DNA of 64,000 bases from NCBI GenBank assembly GCA_035578155.1, contig JAPWDM010000014.1:14487501-14551500 (forward strand). The letters run 5' to 3'. Under the pieces are notes generated by a model, which was not told the origin of the DNA, ran no database searches, and saw only the letters and a program-made list of their open reading frames with translations. Shown here in pieces: positions 34,812-46,519 of the stretch (the first letter of the stretch is position 1; the number at the start of each line of letters is the position of its first letter). The position numbers and the translations under genes were made by a program. Source of the stretch: Brachynemurus nebulosus (lineage: Eukaryota > Arthropoda > Insecta > Neuroptera > Myrmeleontidae).

Positions 34812-35084
34812 CAGGGCCAGATTTACTTCTGAGAGGCGTCGACGCCCTTCTCATGGAAGAGGAGTAGGTACTCTTGTCAAAATTTTTCCGAAAAGAAGAG
34901 TTGATTATTCTACTCCTGTTTTAGGAGATTCATTATCGATTTTTTGGAGACCGCTATTGTGTATTGAAAACTATACAAATCTTAAATATTGATTCAAATA
35001 ATCTAAATAGACATTTTGACCGGGCCCTTTAAAAACCGGACCCTAGACATTTGTCTCGTTTTTGTATGCGATGATCCGGTCCTG
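34812..35084. mobile_element. Short hAT-like element
   Basis: Left CAGGGCCAGATTTACTTCTG and right CAGGACCGGATCATCGCA (reverse complement) resemble the CAGGGCCGGATT type of hAT end. Eight-base flanks do not match, so one end may be displaced or the copy is old. The frame at 34705-34992 runs into it and is not supported as a gene. Confidence 0.45.
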
Positions 35085-35514
35085 CTTACGATAATTGCGC
35101 GACTTCAAATAATCGTGAATTGAGAAATATCAACACCATTATTAAGCAAATTAAAATAGATGAAATGTGTGATCTTACTTGGTTTTGGTTTTCTATTGCG
35201 TTTAGTATAGAATACAGTCCATGATTGATTTTTCCTACCGAATTAAGTACCAGCGTAAAAAATTAGTTTTTTTTTTTTTTTAAATTAGACATATTTTCCG
35301 CCCACGAAAAATATGTGTGATGTAACTACAGACGTTTTTAGTTCAAAAATGCGATTTCGAACAGCTTTTTATATACCTAGGCAAAAATGGACTATTACAG
35401 TATGAAAAAAGACACCTACTGCACACGAGACGATAGCCACATCAAATAAAAAATCGTTTTATGTAGCCGTGAAAAATTTAAATAATAGTATATTATTCAA
35501 CGAGCTAGTAATGA

Positions 35515-35990
35515 TAGCTATTACTCATGAAGATGAAATTGCGATACGAGCCGAGCTTGCGAGGCGAATGTTGTAATGCATCTGAGTGAATAATGGCCAT
35601 TGTAAGCGAGTAGAATACGATATTTTTTCTACGACTTTTTTCCTTTTTGATTTAAATAAAATTGAATATAAATTTTAAATCAAATTTTTAATTTATTTCA
35701 AATTTCATTAAATGTTTGTATAATATGTATAAAAGAATTAAAACTAAATATATACTACTTTGTTTATTTGCACGTAGTTCTATGCAACATATATTAAATT
35801 AATACTTGATACATACATTAGTCACAAAACAATGGCAAACCCATTGAATAATGGTTAATACTGTGATTTCATTGGGCAAAAAGGTATTGAGTAATGATCA
35901 TTCCTCCACACCTTACAATAATGCCTAACTTTCTCAACAATTAACAGATATATAATGAATGTGTTCATCAACAGGAGTAGAAAAAAAAAT
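35515..35990 (+). repeat. About 490-bp dispersed repeat (copy 2)
   Basis: Direct-strand partner of 20753-21240, with 'gcgatacgagccgagcttgc', 'gcgagtagaatacgatattt' and 'atcaacaggagtagaaaaa'. The match runs almost end to end with scattered substitutions. Confidence 0.65.
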
Positions 35991-35999
35991 TTTCATTAT

Positions 36000-36485
36000 A
36001 TTTAACATATTTAAAATTATTCACCATTACATGTAGCTATCTATCTAAATTATAATCAGTATAATTAGCATACCTAAGTAATTGATTAGTAGTTAGATTG
36101 TAGGTGAAAAATAAAGAAAAAAGTGTAGTGTTATGTACGACATATCAGTAAATTTTCACACACAATTATTAATTAATGGAAAAAATTCATTCACAATTCT
36201 TATAAATGTGACCTTTAAGACTATTTATGCAATATAATGCATATAAGTTAAATAATTATAAATTAACTATCTTATCTTACAAGTAAATTTAGTGTCATGA
36301 ATAGTTTTCTAATAATTAAATACTGGTGATCAGAAATTGATAAGAAGTTTTTACCTCTAAATAATCCTTGCCTTTAAAATTTTTCCTGAGCTTTAAGTCG
36401 TTTACACAGTATTCAAGATACAAAATTTCGGTCAAAGTATTCACAGACCAACAGATTCGACGTCGTCTAATATATTTACAAATAT
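36000..36485. other. No gene seen
   Basis: AT-rich DNA with no supported feature. Confidence 0.4.
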
Positions 36486-36490
36486 ATCTT

Positions 36491-36605
36491 TTTAACCAAC
36501 TTCAAAACCGAGGAGGTTCTCAATTCAACCCGTATGTTGTTTTTTTTATGCATGTACACCAATTGCTCCGACATTTCTGGCCCAATTTGCGCCATTCTTT
36601 TTTTA
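36491..36605 (+). repeat. Dispersed insect repeat 'accaacttcaaaaccgagga'
   Basis: 'aaccaacttcaaaaccgagg' followed by 'aggttctcaattcaaccc' and 'ttttttttatgcatgtacac' matches a repeat widespread in insect genomes (recalled pattern). The plus-strand frame of 80 codons across it is chance. Confidence 0.45.
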
Positions 36606-37096
36606 GTTAGTAGATAAAGTTCTCCAGGTGGTCCCATAAAAATTTTGTTGACATTGGTTGAGTAATTTTTTAACCATCTTCAATAATACGAGCAATATGA
36701 ATAATTATGGGAAATTTATAATTTTTATATGCAAAATTATTTACTTTAATATCTATATAGTAACATATTTTTTTAATTTATGTTGATCCAGTTATCCTAA
36801 AAATAATTTTCTGTCAGTACCTAGTTTAAAAAATTCTTTGATGACTTGAAAAATTGGTGGATTTTCCTTGATTTCTTATTTTCCTAGTAATTATTCCTTT
36901 AAACATTATTAATGTTCTAAATTTCAAAGCAAAGTCAGTAAGTGCCTAAAATTATGATTTTTGGACACTGGTATTTTGGAAACTATTCCACATAAACGTA
37001 TGAAATTTGGAATTTAATAAAAAAAAATTTTAAACTGAATAAAAAATTGTAATGGGGTGTACTTATATAAGCATTGTCACTAAAAGGTATGAAATA

Positions 37097-37319
37097 AAAG
37101 CTCTTTTGAAAAACCGACTTCAAAAAGTAAAAAATAATTAATAGCACGAATTTTGAAGTCAGGCGGGGAGTAGTATAAAAAAAAATGTAGGTCGTGAAGA
37201 ATTCATGAATTTTTCAAGCACATCCAATCGTAATTTTACATACGACGCCCCGCCTAACTTCAAAATTCGTACTATTAATTATTTTTTACTTTTTGAAGTC
37301 GGTTTTTTAAAAGAGTTTT
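37097..37319. mobile_element. MITE with about 75-bp inverted repeats, TA target
   Basis: The arms read 'aaccgacttcaaaaagtaaa', 'aataattaatag', 'cgaattttgaagt', 'aggcgggg' and are mirrored with few mismatches at 37243-37319. TA lies outside both ends. The central 70 bp hold 'gaattcatgaatttttcaag'. Typical of Tc1/mariner-type MITEs with 'accgacttcaaaaag' arms. Confidence 0.75.
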
Positions 37320-37329
37320 TATATCTATA

Positions 37330-38060
37330 AAATACCTTCAATGTAAAATGGATATCAAGAGAAGTATTAGACGAAAAGTCAATCTACATAATTTTAGTTT
37401 TTAATTAGTATTCGACGATAAAAAGAGTCAGCTCTTGGCTATGTGGCTCGAAGTTGTTTAAGAAGAACCTAGGATCCTGCTAACCTTTATTAGCTAATTC
37501 AACTATAGCTATTTTAAAAGTAAGAGCAAATATTTGAAACATATTGTCGTGGGTCCTACTTACGTTTTAAGGCGTCCTCTATTCTTTAAGACGCCTGTCA
37601 TCTTCTATTAGCGAAACGGAGTACTATATGGAACTGATTCTCTACAGAATTGCAAATTGTTTGGCAAACCAAACGAAACAGTATTAGGCATTGATTTTCT
37701 ACGAATGTTAAATCACAAGGTACAACTACTAATTTAAAAATAATTGCAGCAAGTATGAAAATAGTGAAAAATAAGTTAAATGGTCTCGCGTAAATATACT
37801 TATTTCAAACGAAATTTTCAAGATTCATAATTATTAAATAGTTTTATTTGAGTTAAAAACCTTTGTAAATTTCACCCCTTCTTTTATATGGAAACATACG
37901 GAAACAAGTGATTCGAATTACGTCACTTTAACTAAATGGTTTAAAATTTGAAAATTTAACATGCCATATGGGCAAGAAACTGTCTGTATAATAAGCTATC
38001 CCATAAAAATGGATCCAAGTAGTAGAAGAACAACAATAGAGCAGAAGTGATTTTATTTTT
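37330..38060. other. No gene seen
   Basis: AT-rich DNA. A degenerate 'ttttaaggcgtcct...taagacgcct' inverted pair lies near 37567-37600. No coding exon supported. Confidence 0.35.
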
Positions 38061-38095
38061 CCCTGCTCTCAGGGCCTATGACCTACAATAATAGT

Positions 38096-38121
38096 TTGTT
38101 TTTGTTTTTGTTTTTGTTTTG
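38096..38121 (+). repeat. (GTTTTT)n short tandem repeat
   Basis: Four units of GTTTTT in a row, in a T-rich context. Confidence 0.8.
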
Positions 38122-38330
38122 CTCCAAGTCATTCACATTCTTGTGGGGAAATGGACTTTTGGACTTTCGTTACTTTTTTTTTTTTTACTCTACAGCTACA
38201 TTTTTGGGGAGAATCACTTATAAAATGGACTTTTGAAGGGGAGGGACGCTTCAGTGAAAATCGTTCCAGAGCAGCTAGATCATTCTAGCTACACCTCTGG
38301 ACCCAAGTACAACAATTAAAAAAAATATGT

Positions 38331-38420
38331 AAGTATAATGCGATTAACCGAACCCCGGCTAACCGAGTTTCCAATTTTTAAGTACTGAGGTTAATCAGAT
38401 TCACATTAACTTATAGATAA
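38331..38420 (+). mobile_element. Possible Tigger/pogo-type end
   Basis: 'gtataatgcgattaaccgaa', 'ccccggctaaccgag' and 'gaggttaatcagatt' resemble the repeated 'ggttaaccga' words of Tigger-type termini. No opposite end was located. Confidence 0.3.
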
Positions 38421-38424
38421 TCAA

Positions 38425-38960
38425 GGCTCTAGATTAATTTTATTCATATCCTTGACCATAAACCATTAAAAAAAAAACATTGTACGCATAATAAAATATA
38501 AAAAAAAAATGCTAAAAATATTTAGGTATGTATTTCAAGTGCGCATTTTAAGACCTTCCATTTTATCTAAATATTATTCACAAATTAATAGTTTTTAATT
38601 TACTATAATTTCTATAATATTTATTATATAATGACACATAATGATACAAATATAAAATAAAATTAATTTTATATAATCAAATTGTACATACCCACTATTG
38701 TAATTATAGTAAATTCCGACATTTATATATGTACACTAAGGTTCATATACACAGGTGAAATTTTTTTCGTCAATTTTACAAGTTAAACAAGATTAGGAAG
38801 TTCGATTAGCCAAAAATTACTGCCAATATCAGAGCATCCATTTTCAAAACTAGTTTACATACTTATAACGTAATTGCAAAGTTGTCTTTTACGTTGCTCA
38901 TAAACTAGAAAATTAGATTTTCAGAGCCTCAAAAATTTTGAAAGAGCTGATTTCAAAGCG
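38425..38960. other. No gene seen
   Basis: AT-rich DNA between the Tigger-like end and the hAT element. Confidence 0.4.
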
Positions 38961-38967
38961 TTTAGAT

Positions 38968-39449
38968 AAGTGTTTCTCAACCTCCGATCCGTGCAAGTAT
39001 CTCACCGGTCCGCAGAAAGATGTGTGAATTACAATTAATTACAAAAATGGATATAAGGATATAACTTTAATATTTTACTTACAAAAAAAAAAAATAGCCG
39101 GACTAGCTTTAGGTATACAGAAATAAGTTTTTGATAATATTTGGAATTTAGTCTTTATATATTTACAGCTCATGACAGCCCACGTCTAGCTAATTTTATA
39201 CCCATCAAAAATGGTATTTAGCTGTAATTGAAGAATTGCTTTTAAACATTCCTGTAATGCTTAAAAAAGTGTCGATATTTATCTAAATTACATAGTATAC
39301 CAAGTTATCGGAAAGCCACATTTCGCATTAAATATACAATAAATATAATTTAGAAAACTAATAATCGTCATATATGATGCTATATGTGACCGGTCCGCAC
39401 AAAATTATCTGAGGTTTTACCGACCCGTGACTGAGAAAAGGTTGACCAG
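38968..39449. mobile_element. hAT-like MITE, decayed
   Basis: Left 'aagtgtttctcaacctccga' and right 'ctgagaaaaggttgaccag' are versions of the CAGTGTTTCTCAACCT hAT terminus. Both ends carry inner 'accggtccgca' (39003 and about 39390, the same word in direct orientation), typical of this MITE style. No 8-bp duplication is clear. Confidence 0.5.
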
Positions 39450-39454
39450 GTATC

Positions 39455-40500
39455 GCGGTAATTTCAGTTTGGATTAAACTTGTACCATATCTCGATAACT
39501 TCAGAGATACGAGTGAACTTATATTTGTTCATTAACATTTGTTGAGTTAACTTTTAAGATGTACTCATATGTCTGTATCTGACATGTAGTATTTGTTCCC
39601 AGTACTTCTATTACTGTTGTCTTGAGACAACCGCCCCTGGAATTCGAATCCCAATAAGAGTCCAGTCAGACCCACCAGATCTTATTTTTTACTTAATTTT
39701 GGGTGCCAGTAGTAAATTTAATATTTAACGGGGAACCTAGAATAGTTTATCCCTGAGGCCCTTGATTTCTCTCTACGCCCCTATGTCTGTCACATAATCC
39801 ATTCTGTCAGGAATAAATTTTTGACCAGTCTAGTACATATGAATAAATACGTTTTGAACATGTAAGATAACCTTCTAATGCAAAATTTTGTAGATCAGCT
39901 GATCGAATGGAAAATTAACATAGAAGTAATTAGATGAATTTTCATTTTTTGTTTCAGATATAATTAATAAACATAAATAGTAATTTAATAATACTATAGT
40001 TTTAAATGAAAGTTAAGTGTATCTCTTTGTGTATCAACGTATGTATGTTAGGTCACACAACATCCTAATTAATAAAGTATTAACAAAGTTTACACCTTAA
40101 TTTAAATAATAAATAAAAGTTAAAACTATAATTTAATATCTCCGTAAGATAAGACAAAATAATTAGATAAATGCATCAAGTAGGTCAGGGCGCAAAACTA
40201 GACGCATTAATTTAAAACGTTCATTGCAATTTAGTATAGAATTTTTTACATCGCAATTTTTTTTTTAAATTTCACTTGTTTACTTCGATTTATAGCTGTT
40301 CTAAGTTTTTTTTTGTTTTTTATTTGACCACGGAACTCTTTTTTCTTTAACGGAATATTTTATAAAATTTGTTAATTTATTGATTGACTATACTACTATT
40401 AGATATTACAAAAGAAATATTTGAGTTTGTTTACTGAGATGAAAAGTTCTATAGTAGGCGCATCACGTTCATTTTTTTCGTAGACTAATTTTCGGTAGAC
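39455..40500. other. No gene seen
   Basis: AT-rich DNA. A 'ggaattcgaatcccaat' string near 39641 recalls a tRNA T-loop, but no cloverleaf fits around it. Confidence 0.4.
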
Positions 40501-40504
40501 CTGA

Positions 40505-40575
40505 TTACAGGCTAAACAAGTCATCAAGTGCAGTTTGTACTTGCGCTAACAGTGTTCCGTACAATTAGTTGCTTT
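40505..40575 (-). repeat. Dispersed repeat 'gtacggaacact' family (copy 2)
   Basis: The minus strand reads 'ttgtacggaacactgttagc', 'gcaagtacaaactgcacttg', closely matching 32240-32300. Confidence 0.5.
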
Positions 40576-40579
40576 ATAA

Positions 40580-41430
40580 ATTTTTTGTAGCAGGATATGA
40601 AAGTGGATGAAATATTTCTCCTAATGAATAAATTTTATTCTAAAATAAACCATGTTTTTCGATTTCAAAACGATCGTATAGTTATCATGACCTGTTTACG
40701 TTTACCATAAACGAACAGTAATATTTACTAAATGAAGTAATTGTACTAAATGTCGCTTTTCTTTCAATAATAATATAATTTGCAGTACTATTTATTATCA
40801 AATTTGTATTGGATAATATTATAAGTCATAAAATTTTTTAAATATTATTTGCTAATTTCTTTGATAGGTAGCTTGGATTTTTATTTCTATGGATACCTAC
40901 AAATTTTACAAATATTAGATAATAATCAGGTGCAGAGATTGTAATCTATTTTTCAAGTAGGTTTATCAACTTTTCCTTACTTCTTCTTTAATTTTTAAAA
41001 CACACTGTATAAAAAGCTACCAAAATACCTGTTTAACATAATAGGACTGGAGTTCCGAAAATCGCATACCTCCGATTTAACTGAAATTTGGTACACATAC
41101 TCTATTTGCCATTGAAAATGATAAATTTTTAAACTTCATTTAAATGAGTAAAAACGCTCCGTTACATTAAAATGACGTTATATTTTGTAGCAAATATGAC
41201 AAATATCATAGATAAGAGAAGAAACATGTAAATGACGTAAATAGTTACTGTAGTTTGATGCATAATTTTTACACGTGTGTTAAATATTATTTCGGCTGAA
41301 CACAAAAAGTAATTGTAAATATTGCAAAACAGAAAGACTAACATCTATTAAAAATATATTTTTGTTGAAAATTTTATGTTGCCAAACGTTTCCTAACGTT
41401 ACAGTGGTGCGAACACAATATTTACTTGCA
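40580..41430. other. No gene; one insect motif
   Basis: At 41070-41105, 'ctccgatttaactgaaattt' followed by 'ggtacacatac' is another copy of the dispersed insect motif. Nothing else found. Confidence 0.4.
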
Positions 41431-41435
41431 TCAAA

Positions 41436-41485
41436 ATGTGACGTCATCGCATACGCCACCATGGTGGATCGTTTTTCGCGCCAAT
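41436..41485. promoter_or_regulatory. Possible bidirectional regulatory cluster (CRE, palindrome, E2F-like)
   Basis: A full CRE palindrome TGACGTCA (41439-41446), the 12-bp palindrome CCACCATGGTGG (41456-41467) and an E2F-like TTTTCGCGCC (41473-41482) lie within 45 bp of otherwise AT-rich DNA. A minus-strand ATG falls in the palindrome and opens a short frame of 60 codons with no known domain. The cluster could be a promoter or a piece of an unrecognised repeat. Confidence 0.25.
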
Positions 41486-41499
41486 TTATTCATTTAAAA

Positions 41500-42380
41500 T
41501 TCAACAGTGTTTTTTTTTACGATTTTTAAAAATTTATTAAAAATTAATTTGTTAATACGTAAAAACAAAGCATTTAGAATCATTTTTTTAATTGCCGTCG
41601 AGTACCTTATTGTTGTAACTGGAAGAACCACCTCACTATTGTAAAATAATAAGTCGCAATAATAAAGTACGCTTATTACACAAATATATCATTACATTAA
41701 TGTCGTATGTATCTGAAATATGTAAATAATATGTACGTACAAATAATGTACTTTTTCAAATGTACCTGGTACGAATTTCCCCGATGGGAATTTGACGTAA
41801 TAAAATTTACCAATATCAAATATTTCAATTTTTTGCGTTCAAATTCCTCCTCCCATGGACACAGTATCAATTTTCCGAGAATGGCGCCATACCCGTATAA
41901 AAAGTACGCAGATATGGTAAATAATATAAAATTTTATTAATATGCCACACATAAATATGTAAACCAATAACTATTAATATTTTAGACAATGTAAATAAAT
42001 AAACAAATACACATTAGATTTAATATTTTTCCAAATTCAATTGCTTTTTTGATCAATTAGCCGAAAAAATTGTTGATTACCTCGTTCACACCGAACTGTT
42101 TAGTAATTAGTGATTTGTAGCAAGTAGTAAGTAGAACGTATTAGTAGAACATACATAGTTGTGCTAGGTATTATTACATACATAGGTATGTAAAGTAATA
42201 AAATTAAATAACCTCCAAGATAATATATACATATGTCGCCGGCCGATCATAGAATTAGGAAGATCATACAAGGTTACCAAATTAGACTATTTACAGCCAA
42301 TTGGGCTCTATGCACTTTCATTTGAGCTATTTTGAATTTTTAGTTAAATAAAATTTGGTCTTTAGTTAAAAAGCTACATT
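41500..42380. other. No gene seen
   Basis: AT-rich DNA. 'gtataaaaag' at about 41895 resembles a TATA box but no transcript structure can be supported. Confidence 0.35.
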
Positions 42381-42383
42381 TTT

Positions 42384-42660
42384 AGTGTTCCGTACCAAAA
42401 TTGGCAAAACGGAACACTTATGCAATCAGTTCGGTGTCTGTCCGAGTGTCACAGGCAATTTCCTCTGAAACCACTCAACACAAAAATTTGAAACTTAGCA
42501 CGGTGATAGGGTGTGATGGGCTAATTCCAGATGTGAAGTTGAGTTTCGATTTAGGGGGTTAATTTTAGGGGATAATCTGAAAAGTGAAATAGAAATTTTT
42601 CCCCAAGAGCACCGAGTAGAGTATCAAACGATACCCATTAAAGCCCGAATCCAGTAATAT
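42384..42660 (+). repeat. Dispersed repeat with GTGTTCCGT hairpin start (copy 2)
   Basis: 'agtgttccgtaccaaaattg' then 'gcaaaacggaacacttatg' forms a 9-bp hairpin (GTGTTCCGT with ACGGAACAC). Further matches to 54275-54535 include 'gatgtgaagtt', 'gggggttaattttaggggat' and 'tatcaaa'. Copy 1 lies at 17931. No coding frame conserved among copies. Confidence 0.65.
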
Positions 42661-42739
42661 ATGTAACTACATACTTTTGTCATTTTTCTTTTTTTTTAGA
42701 AAAACATAAAAATTACTGTCCCCGGTTCTTATTACCAGC

Positions 42740-42940
42740 TGGTGCACGTGCCCCGGACGGCAGGTTTTGGGGACGCTAAACGCCAAAAAGTGAAGGACGT
42801 TAAAATTCGGTAAATGAGGTTTTTTCTTTTTTTTTTGCTCGTCACTTGTTTTTTACGAGGAAAAAACAAATATTTGTTTTCTATAGGGACGCCATTTTTC
42901 GACCCTACCCCGGGCGCCACTTAGGCTATGTCCGTTCCTG
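42740..42940 (-). mobile_element. hAT end fragment
   Basis: On the minus strand from 42940: CAGGAACGGACATAGCCTAA then 'gtggcgcccgggg', a typical hAT terminus of the CAGGGACGGACTTAG type. The left partner is missing. Confidence 0.5.
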
Positions 42941-42944
42941 TTGT

Positions 42945-43385
42945 GGGATGTTTAATATATTGATTTTTTTCAAATTACTTAGCAACATTATACTTTGAAT
43001 CAACCATATCGTCGAAAGTCAAATGTTATTTGATTTGCCTCACTTTAAATTTCAATGAAATGGCTGGTTTTTAATTAGGCAGATACATGATGGTACTGGA
43101 CTACTAAAATGGAATGTTTAGCAACAGCCAATTATTGATAGATCGAGTTCAAATAAAGGACCCAAATCAAAAATTTCAAAGCTTTATCCAGTCTTTAACA
43201 CAATAAATATTTATATAATCACAAACGAAAGAAAAATTTATATTGGCAAGGAAAAATCCAATAGGTGGTTGAACAAAAAATTCCAAAAGACAATGTTCGC
43301 TATGTCCGGTTCTTTGATCTATTTAAAATTTACCGATATCTTAGAGCTATATAAATTCTTTCAATCGCGTCTATAAAACTTCTTT
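42945..43385. other. No gene seen
   Basis: AT-rich DNA with no supported feature. Confidence 0.4.
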
Positions 43386-43393
43386 TTATTTAA

Positions 43394-43949
43394 GGGGGTA
43401 TTCTAGTCTAGAATTTTTATAAAGTTATAGTCATTTTTAAAAATTTATAAAGTTATAGTCATTTTAATACGAAAGATTCCGGTATCAGGTATTGTACATC
43501 AAAACTTTGAAGGCATTTCCTGGAAATAACTTTTTTCAAGCTGACGTGCATGATATCTCAAGTTCTACTGAAGTGATTTATTTGAAATTTTGTGTGAACC
43601 TTCTCTATACATTCTTCTATATCGCTTACAAGATTGAAGGCAAAATTTAAATTTTTACTATTTTTAAAAAATGTAAAACTGCTAAAAAAGAACGTGAAAA
43701 AAATTTTTTTTTCAAGCGGCCGCCATTTTATGAAAAAAAAATTTTTTGGCTTCAACGAGGTAGGGACATCTTTGCTGATTAAGAATCCTGATTAAGATTT
43801 TTTTGTTTCAGACGACCAGAAGGGTTAGAAGCATGTGCAAGAAGGTGAATGGTTAGAAAATTGACAGTAAAATATTTAAATATTCTTGGTTTTTTTTACA
43901 GAGCTCGAAAAAACGACAAAAATTCATGCCTCTGGACTAGAATACCCCC
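43394..43949. mobile_element. 556-bp MITE with TTAA target
   Basis: Ends GGGGGTATTCTAGTC (left) and GACTAGAATACCCCC (right) are perfect inverted repeats of 15 bp. TTAA flanks both sides (43390-43393 and 43950-43953), the target of piggyBac-type elements; a 3-bp Harbinger duplication is a less exact alternative. A 30-bp internal duplication occurs at 43415-43466 ('taaagttatagtcatttt' twice). The interior also has 'cggccgccattttatgaaaa', found again at 46534. Confidence 0.75.
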
Positions 43950-43969
43950 TTAAATTACCTATAAAAAAA

Positions 43970-44440
43970 TTACAATTTTTTTAAATTTTATTTCAGGTAA
44001 TCTATTACGTTATAAAATTATTTATTTAAATCATAATTACTATACAAAAATAAATAATTAATGCTTTAAAATATAATTACGTTAATATAAATTATTTAAA
44101 AACAAAAAAGAAGTTGCAGTTTTTCTTTAATTTTAATGTCTAAATTAATAATTATGTAAAATTTTTTCTAATTAATGATCAAAAAATCCACTAATTTCCA
44201 ATCAGCTAAAATATTCAATTATATAAAAAAAATACATAAACCGAATTTACTTCAATGAAAACTGGGTATTTTGTATCTGGAAAAATCTTTCAATTGAAAG
44301 CTAAAACATGGAAAAAGATGCGCCCACGGGCAACCATAAAAATGCCGTGAATATTGCTTCTACTGTAACATAACCACATACCTTGTAATACCTATTAAAA
44401 TTTTTATGCAAAACAATTCTTCACTTTAGGGTTTAGTTGA
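43970..44440. other. No gene seen
   Basis: AT-rich DNA with no supported feature. Confidence 0.4.
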
Positions 44441-44445
44441 TTTTT

Positions 44446-44495
44446 AACGAATTTCCAAAAAGAAATTCAGCAATTTTGACTCTATCGTAAGTTAA
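44446..44495 (+). mobile_element. Solo 5' end of a Helentron-like element
   Basis: 'aacgaatttccaaaaagaaa' then 'ttcagcaattttgac' matches the family start. The rest is absent. Confidence 0.4.
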
Positions 44496-44632
44496 AGCTA
44501 ATAAAAATAATTAATTTAACTATCAACCACGGAAAAAAATAATATATGTAGAATATATAGATAGTAATATACATACGTGGACAGGTAGTCTCCAAGGATC
44601 GCATTTTTTTTCTAAGTTTGGTGACATGAATC

Positions 44633-45315
44633 CAGGGGCAGGTCCAGATCTTCAGTTAGGAGGGGATCATATTTTTCTGAAGGCGTCATAATGCTCTTTT
44701 TGACATTGCCAATTTTTAAAAATCATACCTAAACTAGCATTCCAAGAACGACTTCGAAAACTTTCATTTTCACTTTTCAAAGTACTAACAAATTTTTATA
44801 AACTTGATGACACCAACAAGGTAAAAAATTATCTTTTCTCAAGTCAAGCCTTATTAAAATCATTTGAATTAGAATGTTGACTTGAATATTTAAATTAAGG
44901 TAATTTGCGTGTGAACTTTCCATTTTTGTTATCAAAATAACGAAATTTCTTTTAGAAATATGAGTGATTCAATAGAAGTGTCTTTTCTAGTATAATACTG
45001 CGCGCTTAATTTTGGTAAAAATTAAAATAACGACTTCGAAAACCTATAATTCAGTTCCAATTTCATCGTGCAACCACTTCATTTACAATTTTTAAGTTAT
45101 TAAACAATCTTACTAATCTTGATGACGTCACCAAATAAAAAAATTCTTTTTCTGAAATCAAGCTTTGTTGAAGTGATTTGAATTAGAGTAATTGATTGAA
45201 TTAAGCTAATCTTGATGCGAACTTTTTATTTTTGCTATTAAAATAACGCGACTGCATCGTTTTTCTTGTAGTCAAGGAATCATGCTCCCCCCCCCCTCCC
45301 AGATTTCTTGGGTGC
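44633..45315. mobile_element. hAT-like element related to 25149-25795
   Basis: Starts CAGGGGCAGGTCCAG and contains the same internal blocks as the element at 25149 ('aacgacttcgaaaacctat', 'gatgacgtcacc', 'gaagtgatttgaattag'). The right end near the C-rich run 'ccccccccctcccagattt' is degenerate, so the boundary is approximate. Confidence 0.5.
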
Positions 45316-45329
45316 GTGATCTTTCCCCA

Positions 45330-46080
45330 AGAAACTTTTTGATTTACTACAGATTACTTTCGCTATTTCGTTCTTGTTTTCTTTTTTTTGCCAACCTTTT
45401 TGGAGAAATTTTTTAGTTTATTTTTTCCTGAATTTTTTTTTTAATTTATTTAGTTTATTATGCAATAGTATATATTTCGTATTAAAAAAAATCAAATATA
45501 ATTTATTGTTTTTATACTCATTTTTTATAAAGCTTTTTCTATGAAACTTCAAAGTACACATACCTACCTAGTAATTTTCAAATCAGGAAATATTAAAAAG
45601 AATAGATAGTTATCACGAAAATAACAAATTTCAATTTATAATTAGGTACCTAAATTTGTGAATGACATATAAGTAAAAAAAAAAATCATAACAAAAATAA
45701 CCTTCAATTTTTTTAATAGCATTAAACATAATGAACAAAATTTGTAAAACTTGAGCTTATGTAACCACGAAAAGTTAATATCCTTTTATATTCCTTGCCT
45801 CTATCTAAAGAAACGCGTATAAAATTTACATGTAGGTACTGGTCCATAAACGTTTTTAATGAATGTACCTAATTAAAGTTCAGAACAGACCAACTTTTAA
45901 CGGCCAAAGAACAGGTATATGATAGGCGAAACATTCAATGTTACTTGAGGTTGTATACAAGGAAGTAAAATTTTGTTTTATTAACAACAGAAAAATGAGT
46001 TTTTCCAGATTTTGTGGCTCAAATGAATTACCTGTCGTAGAGTCTTCAGTAAATATTCTCTGGAATAAAAATTTTTATAT
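45330..46080. other. No gene seen
   Basis: AT-rich DNA with T-rich runs; no supported feature. Confidence 0.4.
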
Positions 46081-46104
46081 TCATTTTTCACACTTAAAAA
46101 TTCT

Positions 46105-46515
46105 GTTCCTTACGTAGTAGCCGAAGTTATGACTTCTGGAAACTTTCCTAAATCTGTGAATATTTCCAGATTTTTCCGTTTCCAGGGTGATGTTGGCCAT
46201 TCTTCTTTCATTAATATTGGCGGTATTTGATAATTTGTTCTTTGCAGTAGTTTTTCGACTCTTACTTTGAAAGGTTTGGGGTAGTTAGGCTTTGGATTGT
46301 ATAATGATTGCAATAGTTGATTTGGGTGTTTTGCTGAACTAGGTAGTCTGAGTGCATATTTGAATGTTAGGAAATCTCTTCTGAATTCAGTTCGCCTTAA
46401 CTCGCGGTATAGACTGGTTGTTGGACACATCCTTAATAGGCAATAGTCCTGTCGAAATTCGAATACCAATGTGATGGATAGGGCTTAGCATTTTTAACAT
46501 GTGCAATTTCACAAA
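46105..46515 (-). pseudogene. LINE reverse-transcriptase C-terminal fragment (Jockey/I-type)
   Basis: The minus strand from about 46515 reads HMLKMLSPIHHIGIRISTGL, the post-palm block usually seen as L-D-P-x-H-x-x-G-(I/L)-R-x-x-x-G. A shift near 46420 leads into SLYRELRRTEFRRDFLTFKY and then ALRLPSSAKHPNQLLQS, matching the A-x-E-x-P-L-x-x-R-R-x-x-L-x-x-x-Y segment between RT and RNase H of Jockey/I-clade ORF2. The frame ends at 46110. The catalytic RT core and endonuclease are missing. It is broken by the shift and 5' truncation, as usual for dead LINE copies. Confidence 0.75.
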
Positions 46516-46519
46516 AGCA

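Noticed and set aside
34705..34992. 95-codon frame rich in arginine
   Set aside because: Overlaps a hAT-like end (34812 onward) whose GC-rich sequence gives the arginines; no conserved motif.
38060..38300. Possible hAT element between 'cagggcctatgacc' and 'tacacctctg'
   Set aside because: The two ends do not match each other beyond CAG and there is no 8-bp duplication.
39595..39690. Possible tRNA gene near 'ggaattcgaatcccaat'
   Set aside because: No acceptor, D or anticodon stems could be matched around the T-loop-like string.
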